A DNA stretch of 64,000 nucleotides from CAZGAQ01 sp964523405 (GTDB lineage Bacteria; Planctomycetota; Phycisphaerae; UBA1845; Fen-1342), in the NCBI GenBank assembly GCA_964523405.1, contig CAZGAQ010000015.1, positions 1 through 64,000 of the forward strand, read 5' to 3'. The notes below the pieces were generated by a model. It had not been told where the DNA came from and made no database searches. It saw only the letters and a program-made list of their open reading frames with translations. Positions 8,201 to 17,500 of the stretch are shown piece after piece (position 1 is the first letter of the stretch; each line of letters starts with the position of its first letter). The translations under genes were made by a program, and so were the position numbers.

Positions 8201-10173
8201 GGCCGGTCGGTTGTCGCCCACAGGCTCTTGATATAGGCTTTGATCGTGTCCCGGGTGGTGCCGGCCGGCGGGGTGTAAGTGATCACGTTCAACCCCTTGC
8301 TCTGCCGGTGGGCCACCAGTTGGTTGATCGGCGCCGTGCCGGCGTAGGACGGGGGCACGATGAGCAGGTAGTTTTCCGGCGGCGGGCTGGGCATCTGCAG
8401 CGTCGGATCGCCCAGGAGGTAGAACTCCTCCGTGTAGTCCAGGGAAATGGGCTCATCGGGACCGTAGAACGTCACCAGGCGCCGTGCGGCGGCCTGATAG
8501 GCGGGGCCCAGTTCGCGCGTGCCGTTCGTGTAAATCGCTTCGAGGAAGAAGTCGTACATGTGTTCCCAGTCGACCCACGTGTACGGCGACTGCCAGACCA
8601 CCGGTCCGTATCCGGCCACCGCCCCCTTGTTCGGGACCAGAACCCACTTCTCCAGCAGGCCGGGGTTGCTCAGGTAGTGCGCCAGGTAGTACTGGGCGGG
8701 GCTGCAGCTCAGGCTCACGACCAGGGGGTAGGCGTTCGTGTTGGTGAGGGCCTCGATCTCGGGGAAGCCCCAGACCGGCGAGGCCCAGGACTGGAAGCCG
8801 CCCGCGTGACCGAAGTAGGTCACCAGGAACGTGCCCGCGTTAACCGCATCGCGCAACTGGTCCGGACCGTCGCCGTGCGAGGCCACGTAGATCTTGTTCA
8901 CGTCGATGCGATTCGGCACCATGTACTTGTTGATCATGTAGTCCTGGCGAGGCTCCGCGCCCGCATCCGACTCACCCGAGGCGATAAACACGGCGCGCCG
9001 CGTGTAGGACGGGTCCGCGTAGTTGCCGGCTTCGACATAGAGCGTCTTGTCCACGACGCTCTGCAACTGCTCCGCGGAAATCACCGAAAAGCGCGCGATC
9101 GGAATATCGGGCTGCCAGTCGCCCGGGCCATCCATGCAGACCAGGGGGATATCCGTGTGCATGTCGCGCGGATTCGTCGCGTGGTACGTGCCGATGACGT
9201 TGGTCTTGACGGTCGTGTCAATGTCGCCCCGCGCCACGATCAGAATGTAATCCGGCTCGCTGGCTGTGCCCCACAAGCTCTGGATGTAGGTCTTGATCTG
9301 CCCCACGGTCGTCCCCACCGGCGGCGCGTAGACGCTCACAGTGTAGCCCTGTGCGGTCTTGGCGTTGACGAACTGCACGAGCGGCGCACAGCCGACGAAA
9401 TCGGGCGCCGCGATGATCAGGTAGTTTTGGCTGCGCGCCTTGTCGCGCCCGCCGTCGAACGGCGGGTTGAGCACGACGCCCTGCAGATGTGCCGGACGGG
9501 ACACGGTCGCCGCATCCTCCGCGCCGCCCGCAAAGCTCAACTCGACGTCCATTTGCGGCCAGACCAGCAGCGTATTCCCGGCGGCATCACAGGCAACGGG
9601 CCGCAGTTCCACGAGTTGCAGGGCGTAACCGCGGACGATCCCGACGGGGGTGATGCGGACGCGCTCATCGGGCGCGCTGGCGGCAGCGCGCGCATAGGCG
9701 CCCGCGTCGTATTGCGGCACGTAGTTCGGGTCGCGCATGGTGCTGTAGTACGCCGCCATCGGCTGCACCGGCGCCGCGATCCCGGACTTGGCCAGGTCCA
9801 GCGTCACCGGAGCCGCGGTCCGCACCGTGGCGGTCACGGTCGCCCCGGGGCGCGTGGCGATCATGCGCCGGACCACCGGCAGCGCCGGTCCTCCGGCGAC
9901 ACCAGCCAGCGGCTCGTCCGGACAGGTCAGTTCCACCAGCGGCTGCTCCCCGGCCTGGATCAGCTCGAGCTGCAGCGCGCGCAACTCGCAACTGAGCGAG
10001 ATCCCCTGGTCATCGAAGCCGTGCACCAGGACCTGCGCCCCTTGCGCCGGACCGGTCGCGGACCATTGCAGCGAACCATCCGCTTGAAGGGTTACCCAAT
10101 TCCCCGCGGCAACAACCGGTACCAGGAGCAGAATCGCCACGACCGACGCCCCGCCGTTCATCCAGCGCTGCAT
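5236..10173 (-). CDS. Secreted tandem C25 (gingipain-like) peptidase with lamin-tail-like and dockerin-like C-terminus
   Basis: This is a 1645-residue multidomain secreted protein. ATG at 10173 was chosen over the in-frame TTG six bases upstream because GAGGAG lies six bases before it. Order: signal peptide (1-24); gingipain-propeptide-like region to about 240; first C25-type domain with candidate catalytic His in TYFGHAGG and Cys in SLSCSPAQY; second C25-type domain with TYMGHSGT and GWSCSTSHF; each domain closes with a conserved LLGDPTLQMP or LFGDPALQLP strand. Then come Ig/FN3-like segments, a beta-rich domain (YVNSNGNITF), a Cys-rich insert (ACCSGRTC), a lamin-tail-like domain (ISEVVQGAESGDCPRFIEL) and a dockerin-like end (DVDGDGDIDANDL). 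C25 enzymes are extracellular cysteine peptidases; specificity cannot be read. It is transcribed alone. Confidence 0.85.
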   Translation of the reverse strand: MQRWMNGGASVVAILLLVPVVAAGNWVTLQADGSLQWSATGPAQGAQVLVHGFDDQGISLSCELRALQLELIQAGEQPLVELTCPDEPLAGVAGGPALPVVRRMIATRPGATVTATVRTAAPVTLDLAKSGIAAPVQPMAAYYSTMRDPNYVPQYDAGAYARAAASAPDERVRITPVGIVRGYALQLVELRPVACDAAGNTLLVWPQMDVELSFAGGAEDAATVSRPAHLQGVVLNPPFDGGRDKARSQNYLIIAAPDFVGCAPLVQFVNAKTAQGYTVSVYAPPVGTTVGQIKTYIQSLWGTASEPDYILIVARGDIDTTVKTNVIGTYHATNPRDMHTDIPLVCMDGPGDWQPDIPIARFSVISAEQLQSVVDKTLYVEAGNYADPSYTRRAVFIASGESDAGAEPRQDYMINKYMVPNRIDVNKIYVASHGDGPDQLRDAVNAGTFLVTYFGHAGGFQSWASPVWGFPEIEALTNTNAYPLVVSLSCSPAQYYLAHYLSNPGLLEKWVLVPNKGAVAGYGPVVWQSPYTWVDWEHMYDFFLEAIYTNGTRELGPAYQAAARRLVTFYGPDEPISLDYTEEFYLLGDPTLQMPSPPPENYLLIVPPSYAGTAPINQLVAHRQSKGLNVITYTPPAGTTRDTIKAYIKSLWATTDRPSYILIAADTSGTGTSSATGIPHWTGGGSKAAATDLPYACMGTGDDWYPEIAIGRFPVANLTQLQAMVSKTVYVESGTADPNALRRIAFSVNSDTYSTGENTANAVISTYLQPNAYEGMPIFASAGGTTQHVRNAVNNGCLILTYMGHSGTGGWWEPAFNQSDVQGLTNANKYPLVLGWSCSTSHFEYTDEVYGETWVRQANKGAVAYISASQYIYWGSTEAWRPSGILEKAFFAALFEDDLWRVGPAWQAGLYRFCNEFGLPATPGGLPTQNLDIIRNFFEEFVLFGDPALQLPQPDGFRLEPTPAARQVCIPSENATLFSIVGRRFGSFAEPVTVSVDGLPAGATAAFSTNDVAPPFTTTLTVGNLPNVAAGTYNLIIRGHSVSKDEQASVLLTVSSQIPAPPSPTSPANDATGISRTPTFVWTTGAQTAESYVEVSTSSTFTTLAFSATLTDKTITLTAELNPSQMYFWRVRGSNGCGSSEFSTVWHFTTVTQRDYFTESFGTGQTFDLGNRTLCYIPDGSANYYRLCGPTATALPTDPSGGTVLTLSDDGNQPVTLTTPVKLYGATYSTIYVNSNGNITFNSGDGTSSETLTAHFSRARVAPLFNDFNPAAGGQVSVKKLTDRVAVTWLNVPHWNTGGQNTFQVEMFYNGEIHITYLTLSETDGIAGLSNGGGTPSDFAESNLSNAAACAQPSACCSGRTCTLLYESECVTTGGIFMGNGTDCEPNPCLPYRPGCVIISEVVQGAESGDCPRFIELTNTGVDDFAFFEGGLIVQTATSSDLTIDVDLTNVVIPAGESFVIASNAAGACTGAFPAIFGQDADLYTNAAFGYGDDRLILTDRNDASRILDMYGEFGVDGTGHPWEYTKSYAYRLAGCTCGFGRSFDPAEWFFGGVNGLAGLNSTELLLTLTTPGTHISSGACAGWRGDVDGDGDIDANDLSLLRPCLLGPDVAPHSECSAAQLDLDGDTDLHDLAELQLMATGSQP

Positions 10174-10598
10174 GAGCAACTCCTCGCACGTGGTCCGCGG
10201 ACGATGAGCCGTAAGTGCATGCGGCCCATGAGGAAAGCGGCCTTGCCCAGCGCAGCGCCGCGCCTGTTGTCCGCCGACGACCCCATTTTTGCATCGTACC
10301 CCTGTCGCCCGTATAGACGCAAGCCTTCCTACCGCCAGATGTTACAGAACCGCAACGGTGCGGTTAACTGGCCTGGTCCGCCGACGCCCGCGCCCGGGCC
10401 GCGCTGGTTCCACGGCCGGTCGACTCGCGCGCGCGGAGCGCCTCTTTCGAGCGCGGGCGCGCCGCCCGACCGCGCGCGAGCACAACAACCGACAACCGCC
10501 GCCTTTTCGCTTGGTCGGGACTCGGGCATAATCCCCGACGCCAGCGGTGCTCCCGGCGGCGGGCCCAGCGCGCCGCAAGGACGTCCCAAGGAGACCCC
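10174..10598. other. Divergent intergenic region, C25 peptidase / ABC exporter
   Basis: The 425 bases contain no supported gene. A minus-strand promoter for the C25 gene is proposed at 10293-10322. A small palindrome AACCGCA-ACGG-TGCGGTT lies at 10348-10365 and could be an operator or a short hairpin. A plus-strand CATAAT (10527-10532) lies about 65 bases before the ABC ATPase start and may be its -10 box, with no convincing -35. Confidence 0.35.
10293..10322 (-). promoter_or_regulatory. Candidate promoter for C25 peptidase gene
   Basis: Read on the minus strand, TTGCGT (10317-10322), an 18-base spacer and TACGAT (10293-10298) resemble a housekeeping promoter about 120 bases upstream of the ATG. 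The -35 matches only in its first half, so this is tentative. Confidence 0.4.
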
Positions 10599-11540
10599 GT
10601 GTCCGACGCCCTGATTCTGGAAGGCATCACCAAGCGTTACGGCCAGTTCACGGCCGTGGACGATTTCTGCCTGCGTGTACCGACGGGAACGGTACTCGGC
10701 TTCCTCGGTCCGAACGGAGCCGGCAAGACCACGACGATTCGCATGGTCATGAGCATCCTGTACCCGGACAGCGGGCAGATCACGGTGCTGGGGCACCCGC
10801 GGGCAGCGGACGTGAAGGATCGGATCGGATACCTGCCGGAGGAGCGCGGGCTGTATCGCAAGATGACGGTGCTGGAGACCCTGCGATACTTCGGACGTTT
10901 GAAGGGGCTGCACGGCGCCAGGCTGCGGGCGCAGGCAGAGCGGAGCCTGGAGCAGGTCGGTCTGGCCGCCTGGGCGCGGAAGCGGGTGGAAGCCTTGTCC
11001 AAAGGCATGTCGCAGAAGCTGCAGTTCGTGTGTGCGGTCCTGCATGAGCCGGAGCTGGTCATCCTGGACGAGCCGTTCTCCGGGCTCGACCCGCTGAACG
11101 TGGACATGCTCGAGACGCTGATCGCGGACCTGCGGCAAAAGGGCACGACGGTCATCTTCTCCACCCACCAGATGAATCAGGCCGAGCGCATCTGCGACCG
11201 CATCGTGCTGCTCAACCGGGCGCGGAAGGTCATCGAGGGGACGATCAACGAGGTGCGCTCGCAGTTCGCGACGCGCGTGCTCATCATGGATGCCGAAGGC
11301 GACCTCGACCCCGTGGCGCAGCTGCCGGGCATCGAGCGGGCGCGCATCACGCTCGGGCACGCCCGGCTGCAACTGACGGACGACGCGGACCCGAACGCGA
11401 TTCTGGAGCGGGCCCTCAAGCACGTGCGCGTGCTGCGCTTCGAGATTCAGCGGCCGGACCTGCAGGAAATCTTCGTGAAGCTGGTCGGCGGCCAGCGCCC
11501 CGGGGCCGCGGCAACGACGGCGGAGGTGGCGCATGGATAA
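10599..11540 (+). CDS. ABC-2 type exporter, ATP-binding subunit (NatA-like)
   Basis: This is the cytoplasmic ATPase of a two-gene exporter. The 313-residue product has Walker A GPNGAGKTT (37-45), a modified signature LSKGMSQKL (consensus LSGGQ), Walker B LVILDEPFSGLDP and the switch His in STHQMNQAE. The C-terminal 90 residues match the extension seen in NatA-type subunits. Start is GTG at 10599, with AAGGAG nine to ten bases upstream. The stop overlaps the permease start by eight bases, so translation is coupled. NatAB in Bacillus exports Na+; substrate here is not known, and drug or lipid export is equally possible. Confidence 0.88.
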   Translation: MSDALILEGITKRYGQFTAVDDFCLRVPTGTVLGFLGPNGAGKTTTIRMVMSILYPDSGQITVLGHPRAADVKDRIGYLPEERGLYRKMTVLETLRYFGRLKGLHGARLRAQAERSLEQVGLAAWARKRVEALSKGMSQKLQFVCAVLHEPELVILDEPFSGLDPLNVDMLETLIADLRQKGTTVIFSTHQMNQAERICDRIVLLNRARKVIEGTINEVRSQFATRVLIMDAEGDLDPVAQLPGIERARITLGHARLQLTDDADPNAILERALKHVRVLRFEIQRPDLQEIFVKLVGGQRPGAAATTAEVAHG

Positions 11541-12774
11541 GGTGCTGGCCGTCGCGCGGCGCGAATTTCTGGCCACCGTGCGTACGAAGGCGTTCATGCT
11601 GAGCGCGCTGATGATGCCGTTGATCATCGCAATCTCCGTCTTGGGCACAACCAAGGTGCAGGCGCTGGCCAAGCAGGAAGTCATGCCGACGCGCCGGATC
11701 GCCGTGCTGGACGAGACGGGCGTCGTGTATCCCGAGTTCACCGCGCAGGTGGCGAAGTGGAACGAGGCTCGGCCGAATCAGCGCTTCGAGACGGAGGCGG
11801 CTCCGGCGGGCGCGGACCTGACGGCGCTGCGGGCGCGGGTGAGACCGGAGGAGCTGTACGCGTGCCTGGAGATTCCGCCGGACGTGGTCGACGGTGACGG
11901 CCAGGCCCAGCTCATGCGCCGCGACAGCCACCTGGAGACTGGACGGCGGCTGGCCGACATGCTCAACGAGGCGGTCACGGCGGTTCGCTTGCAGGAGCGC
12001 GGCCTTGACCCGCTGGAGCTGGCGGTTCTGCGGCGGCCGGTGACGTTGGTGAGCATCGATCCGCAGACGGGTCAGCAGGTGAAGAGCAACGAGACGGCGC
12101 GGTACCTGATGCCGTTTGCGTTCATGTTTCTGCTGTTCATGGGGACGTTCGGCATCAGCCAGGGCCTGTTGACGAGCCTGATCGAGGAGAAGGGCTCGCG
12201 GGTGATCGAGGTGCTCCTGTCGGCGGTGAGTCCGACGCAGCTCATGGCGGGGAAGATTCTGGGGGCGGTGCTGGTGGGCGCGGTACTGCTGGGCCTGTGG
12301 AGCGCGTGCGGCTACTACGGTGCGCACCGCTACCACGCCGAGGAACTGCTGAGCGCGTACCGGTTGGGCATCGCGACGTTGTACTTTGTGCCGGGCTTTC
12401 TGCTGATCTCGGCGATCCTGGCCGCGATCGGCTCGGCGTGCAACGAGCTGAAGGATGCCCAGAGCATGGTCTTTCCGCTGTCGCTGCTCACGCTGATTCC
12501 GATGCTGTTCTGGTTCTACATTGTGGAGAGCCCGAACTCGGCCATCAGCCTGGCCCTGAGTTTCGTCCCGCCGATCACGCCCTTCATCATGATCCTGCGG
12601 ATTTGTGCGGACCCAGATACGCCCGTGTGGCAAATCGCGGCGTCGCTGGTGCTGTTGTGGGCGAGCGTGCTGCTGGCGATCTGGGCGGCCGGCAAAGTTT
12701 TCCGCGTAGGCATCTTGATGTACGGCAAGCCACCGTCGCCGCGCGAGTTGCTGCGGTGGGTACGGTACTCGTGA
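11533..12774 (+). CDS. ABC-2 type exporter, permease subunit (NatB-like)
   Basis: This is the membrane partner of the upstream ATPase. Its 413 residues begin with MDKVLAVARREFLATVRTKA, the typical NatB-like leader into the first membrane helix (about 20-45). A large extracytoplasmic loop (about 50-180) follows, then a cluster of hydrophobic helices from about 190 to 390 including FMFLLFMGTFGISQGL. The motif EEKGSRVIEVLLSAVSP, between the second and third helices, is characteristic of ABC-2 permeases. It is translated from an ATG inside the end of the ATPase gene. Substrate is not determined by sequence. Confidence 0.87.
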   Translation: MDKVLAVARREFLATVRTKAFMLSALMMPLIIAISVLGTTKVQALAKQEVMPTRRIAVLDETGVVYPEFTAQVAKWNEARPNQRFETEAAPAGADLTALRARVRPEELYACLEIPPDVVDGDGQAQLMRRDSHLETGRRLADMLNEAVTAVRLQERGLDPLELAVLRRPVTLVSIDPQTGQQVKSNETARYLMPFAFMFLLFMGTFGISQGLLTSLIEEKGSRVIEVLLSAVSPTQLMAGKILGAVLVGAVLLGLWSACGYYGAHRYHAEELLSAYRLGIATLYFVPGFLLISAILAAIGSACNELKDAQSMVFPLSLLTLIPMLFWFYIVESPNSAISLALSFVPPITPFIMILRICADPDTPVWQIAASLVLLWASVLLAIWAAGKVFRVGILMYGKPPSPRELLRWVRYS

Positions 12775-12931
12775 ACCGATTTAGCGACGGGCCCGGCGGC
12801 ACCCGGCGAGGCGTTGCCGGCGCAGGGGTCTATTGACCCGCTGCGCGGCGGGCGATTACAAATCCGAGATTGCGGTGTGACCGGCGCCCGTGCGGGGGAC
12901 GTCGGCCCGGCACCTAGACGGAGAAGCGGCA

Positions 12932-13720
12932 ATGGCGAAACCGAAGGTCGGCGTGGTTGGCGGCGGCGTGGTTGGCGGGGCGACGGTCAAGCTGTGTGGG
13001 CCGGACACGGTCGTGTACGACCCGTACAAACCGGAGCTAGCCGGCAACAAGTCCGCGATCAACACGTGCGACGTGGTGTTCATCTGCGTGCCGACGGCCA
13101 TGCAGCCGGACGGGAGCTGCGACACGAGTATCGTGGAGGAGGCGGTGAGCTGGGTCCAGGCCCCGCTGATCATCATCCGCTCGACGGTGTCGCCGGGGAC
13201 GACGAAGCGGCTGTGCGCGAAGTACCACAAGAAGATCGTGTTTCAGCCGGAATACCTGGGCGAGACGGTCGCGCACATCTTCGGCTCGATGGCCGAGCGC
13301 GAGTTCCTGGTGCTGGGCGGGGAACCGGACGCGACATCGGCGGCCGCGGACTTCTACAAGCACTACTACAACTCGATGGTGTACATGTACTTCGCGGACG
13401 CGACGACGGCCGAAGTATGCAAGTACATGGAGAACGCGTTCTACGCCGTGAAGGTCACGTTCGTGAACGAGTTCTACGACATCGCGAAAGCCCACGGGGT
13501 CGACTTCAACCAGCTTCGCGAGCTGTGGCTGGCGGACACGCGCATCAGCCGGGACCACACGTTCGTGTACCCGGACAATCGCGGTTTTTCGGGCAAGTGC
13601 CTGCCGAAGGACTGCAACGCGATCGTGTATTCAGCGCGAAAGCAGGGGTATGAGCCGAAGCTGATGGCGGCGACGCTGAAGATCAATGACGAATTCCAGG
13701 CGCGGAACGGGAAGCGCTAA
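12932..13720 (+). CDS. Short nucleotide-sugar (UDP-glucose 6-dehydrogenase family) dehydrogenase
   Basis: The 262-residue protein belongs to the UDP-glucose/GDP-mannose dehydrogenase family, which oxidises a nucleotide sugar twice to the uronic acid using NAD. Seen: an N-terminal Rossmann glycine motif VGVVGGGVVGG (6-16), RSTVSPGT (83-90), the lysine/asparagine helix NAFYAVKVTFVNE (168-180) and the catalytic-cysteine loop GFSGKCLPKD (C223). The family is normally about 400-450 residues; here the C-terminal UDP-binding domain is absent and the frame ends cleanly in a basic tail. ATG 12932 has GGAGAAG upstream. It may be a natural short form, as in some phage-like and giant-virus relatives, or a truncated gene. 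No glycan cluster surrounds it. Confidence 0.82.
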   Translation: MAKPKVGVVGGGVVGGATVKLCGPDTVVYDPYKPELAGNKSAINTCDVVFICVPTAMQPDGSCDTSIVEEAVSWVQAPLIIIRSTVSPGTTKRLCAKYHKKIVFQPEYLGETVAHIFGSMAEREFLVLGGEPDATSAAADFYKHYYNSMVYMYFADATTAEVCKYMENAFYAVKVTFVNEFYDIAKAHGVDFNQLRELWLADTRISRDHTFVYPDNRGFSGKCLPKDCNAIVYSARKQGYEPKLMAATLKINDEFQARNGKR

Positions 13721-13786
13721 GCGGAGCGGCAGGTTCGACAAGCTTGCGGCGGTGATCGGCGCGGGCTTGCCGCCTGGGGGAAGCCC

Positions 13787-14359
13787 ATGTGGAGCACGAG
13801 GTCCACGTCTCACGTGCGGCGGCTCGCGCTGATTGGCGCGATCGGCCTCACGGCGGTGTCCATGACTGCGGGAGCACTCAGCGGCTTCTTTACCGCGTGC
13901 TTGTTCGGGGAACACGGGCAAGCATGCTATGGCCTCGGTCGCGGAGCCGTGTTCATTGGCTGGCTCCACCCCATGACTCCGGCGTGGAACCGCTTTGGGA
14001 TCCGCGACGCGGAGATTGGGGATCTACGCCGGTGGGAGTGTGACTGGCACAGCTTCGACCAAACGTGGTTGCCGCACCGGCGCCTGGTGGCTCTAACTCC
14101 GGTTCGCCCAACGGACAGACGCCGCACCTTCATCATGGGCATGTATGACTGCATCCTCTTGCCGTTGTGGCCGATCGTGGCTGGCTCGTCGTTGGCGACT
14201 ATGTTCCTGTGGCTCCGAAGGCGGCGCCTCATTCCCGGACATTGTGGGGCGTGCGGCTACGACCTTCAGGGGAACGTGAGCGCGGTGTGTCCAGAGTGCG
14301 GGTCTCCGGTGGGCGCGATTGCGTTGGGCGGCCGCGAGCGAGCGCGCCGTCGACGGTGA
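13787..14359 (+). CDS. Membrane protein with C-terminal CGYDL/CPECG zinc ribbon
   Basis: The product has 190 residues and unknown function. A hydrophobic segment at about 12-36 and a second at about 122-142 frame an extracytoplasmic stretch. The C-terminus carries a four-cysteine zinc-ribbon pattern, CGACGYDLQGN ... CPECGSPVG. Small membrane proteins with this CGYDL...CPECG knuckle are frequent in Planctomycetota and none has an established role. A purine-rich GGGGGAAG lies before the ATG at 13787. It follows the dehydrogenase gene by 66 bases and may be cotranscribed. A second protein with the same ribbon, placed N-terminally, occurs at 49353. Confidence 0.7.
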   Translation: MWSTRSTSHVRRLALIGAIGLTAVSMTAGALSGFFTACLFGEHGQACYGLGRGAVFIGWLHPMTPAWNRFGIRDAEIGDLRRWECDWHSFDQTWLPHRRLVALTPVRPTDRRRTFIMGMYDCILLPLWPIVAGSSLATMFLWLRRRRLIPGHCGACGYDLQGNVSAVCPECGSPVGAIALGGRERARRRR

Positions 14360-14407
14360 CTGCGACATACTCGGGGCGGGTTTGGGCCTGACGGCACCAA
14401 CGTCGGC

Positions 14408-14501
14408 CACGGAGGGCCGACGCTACGCGCCGCGCGGCGGCCGACGGTACGGCTGCTAGGCAGAGCCTTGCAGTACTTCGAGCACGGAGGCCTGACGCTA
14501 C
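14408..14501 (+). repeat. Two copies of a dispersed 19-bp intergenic element
   Basis: CACGGAGGCCTGACGCTAC occurs exactly at 14483-14501, and a copy with two changes lies at 14408-14426. A further partial copy (GGCCGACGGTAC) lies near 14440. The exact reverse complement is found at 51031-51049 and a close variant at 61875-61890. All copies lie between genes. Confidence 0.75.
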
Positions 14502-14516
14502 GTGACGAGGCGGCGG

Positions 14517-17500
14517 CTACTGCCCAAACGCCTCCTGGAAGCCCGCCAGGTCCGCCAGATCCACGTCGCGGTCGAGGTCCAAGTCGAACGCTTCGTACGC
14601 TGGGTCGGAGTACGTGTTGCTCGGGCCTGTGACGCGCGTGGGCAACGCCAGGCAATCCGTCGCATCCACGTGTCCGTTGCCGTCGGCATCGCCGGTCGGC
14701 CACCACGCCACAAACGCGAGCTTGACCGCATCCGTGTAGACACGGTAGTTCCAACTCGGGCTCGGCCGACCGGTCACCGTCTCCTCCGATACGTTGATCG
14801 AACCGCCATTCAAGGTCTGGCCGGCAGGGAACCAATACTGCCCAAGGGAGATCCAGGTGTTGTAGTTGGCGGCCTCAGGGGCGCCGGCCGCGATCTGGTC
14901 GACGAGCAGTTGCGTCTGGCCGTGGTAGTGCCGGACGGTGTAGAGGGCGTCGTAGCAGTTGGCGCCGTTGGCCCAGGTCGCGAAGACCTCGTACTTGGCG
15001 GGCGTCGCGATCGGCGGAACGAACGTCGCATTGTCGGTGCCGGTGTTGGGGACTTCGTAGACGATGAAGCGGCTGCCGGCGCCGGTCAGGCCGGCGGCCG
15101 TGCTCTTCACCGAGCTGTTCGCCCAGGCGCCGCTCTCGACGTAGGCCGGCGCCGGGGTCAGCGCGCCGCTCGCATCGCGTGCTTCGACGACGATGTCGGC
15201 CGGCGGCAGGACCGGCTGCTCCGGGTCAAGCCCGAAGAAGACCAGAATGGCATTCATGATCTCGATCCGCCGGCTTGCGTCGGTGATCGCTTCGAACGGG
15301 AACGCGAAGTGCACGACGCGGAACGCACCGTTGTAGACCACGCCGGCCGTTCCGCCCGCGCCTCCCACATACGTGAGGGCCGCGGTGCTGCCGCCGAGGG
15401 GGTTGATCACGTCGGGGTAGTCCACGTTGTAGATCGCGGTGCCATCGTCGAAGTTGAAGGCCGCGATGCCCGCGAAGATCGAGCCCGCCGCGGGCGTCAC
15501 GCCGTACGTTCCCGCGTCGTCCGCAACGAAGTCCGCCTTCAGGTAGTTGTTGTAGAAGGTGGCGCCGTGGGCGAGGCTGTCGAGGTCCCAGCCGATTTCG
15601 GAGCCCGAGACAAACAGCCGCCCGCCCGCGTTGAGATAGCTCGCCACGCGCGTCTGCTCCGCCATCTCGAACGTGCTGGTTCCCGAGGACTCCTCGCCGC
15701 ACTCCCAGATGACGGCCGGGTACGCACCGAGGCTCACGTCGCCGTCGCGCACGGCCTCGTTCGCGCACGAATCAAACGCGAGACCGGTCGGATCAAGCGC
15801 CGCGGCGAAGGTGCGGATGTAGCCGTAGTGGTTCATGCGTTCGAGCCGCTCGCGCAGCATAGCCTGCGTATCGTAGGGATCGTCTTCGGCGAGCATGGCG
15901 CCGCGGTCGAGCCGATCGAAGCCGTTGACGACCAGGAGGGGCGCCGCGCCGCTCGTGGCCAGCTTCACGCCGCCGGTTTCGGTCGGGAACGACTGGCCGC
16001 CCGCGTTGGTCGCGATGACCCGGAAGTAGTAGACCCCCCCGAGCGTCAGGCCGGAGAGGTCGAGATAGGTGTTCGTGGTCGCCGTACCATTGCTGAAGCC
16101 CAGCCCGTCACGGCTGGACTGCACGAGGTAGCCCGTGGCGGCGTCGCCGAGCAGACCGTTGCCGGTGTTGTACGGCGGCGGGCGCCAACTCACGCGCACG
16201 GCACCGGGCGCGGTCTGCCGCACCGCCAGGCTCGTGGGCGGCTCGGGCAACAGCGTGGGGCTGGGGATCGGCGTCGCGGACGGCCCGTCCGCGTTGTAGT
16301 ACCACCACTTCACGATGCCCTGGTAGCAGGCCCGCGCGACGAGATCGCGGAACCGCGGGTCGAGCAAAGACGGCTGGTCGGTCGCGCTGTCGTGGTACGC
16401 AACTTCCAGCAGGCACGCCGGCATCTCGTCGTTGTTCGACGGATTGAGCTCACCGAAATAGGCGGAGTACTTCCCGCCGGGCCAGGCCGAGTCCCAGTCG
16501 ACATGCAGGTCGTTCATCACCTCGTCGAAGATGCGCGTCGCGAGCGTATCACCGCCGGCAACACCGCCGAACGCACTGAACGGCCCGGGCGGCTCCTGGC
16601 CCGGCGCGTAGACGTAGAGCTGCGTACCATGGCTCGTGTGCGCGCCGGTGGCGTTGCTGTGCCAGGAAAAGTAGACCGAGTCTTCCCAACTCTCGCTCTC
16701 CCACTTGGCGTACTTGGGCATGCCGTTCACCGTGCCGTACGGCGCGCCGGCTTGCCCCATGAAGACCGGGTAGTAGCTGCCCGACTCCTCCCAGCGCGGC
16801 CAGCCGCTGACCACGCCGCCCTCGACGTAGTCGCCCATGCCACCACCGAAGCGTACCGCATCGGCCACGACGAACTTCGTGGAGTCCGTACCTTGGTTGG
16901 AGATTTCGACCGCCCCACTCGTGGCATGCCGCCCGGCCGCAAAGTAGTAAACGCCGAGGAAGCGCCACGTGTTTCCATCCCGCTGCAGGTTGAGGACGTG
17001 CGTCGTGGTGCCGCCCGTGTGCTTCACGCGCACGAGCGCATCCGTGGCGCGGTTCGCGGCGGCGGGCGTCCACACGTAGACCGCGTAGTAATCCGCGACC
17101 GGCATGTCCGGGGCGTACGTGGCGACCGCCGTCTCGGTCGCGCTGACGGCGGCGTACTGGTAATTGCTGCCGTACCACGTGCCGGCGCCGGTGCTATTCG
17201 TCCAACTGCCCGTCGTCGCATACGCCGGCGCCGCGTCGGTGTTGTCCACGATGACCATGTGCGTGTTGAAGTCACGCTCGCGGCAGGTCCAGACATTCGC
17301 GCCGGCGTTGTGCAGGTAGCGCGCCAAGTGATTCAGCACGGCCTCGCCGTTGCTGAGGTCCTCGATGACCCCGCCCCAGTTGCCGCGCTGCGTCGCCCAC
17401 CGGCCGAGGGTCGACGCGTAGTACCAGCCGTGGCCGGGATTGAGGAACACGGTCTTGCCGGACAGCACGCCAGCCGGCCGACCCGGGTCGTAGGTCGGCA

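Noticed and set aside
7315..10614. Plus-strand open frame of about 1100 codons opposite the C25 peptidase
   Set aside because: Arg/Gly/Ala-rich shadow of a real gene with consistent domains on the other strand.
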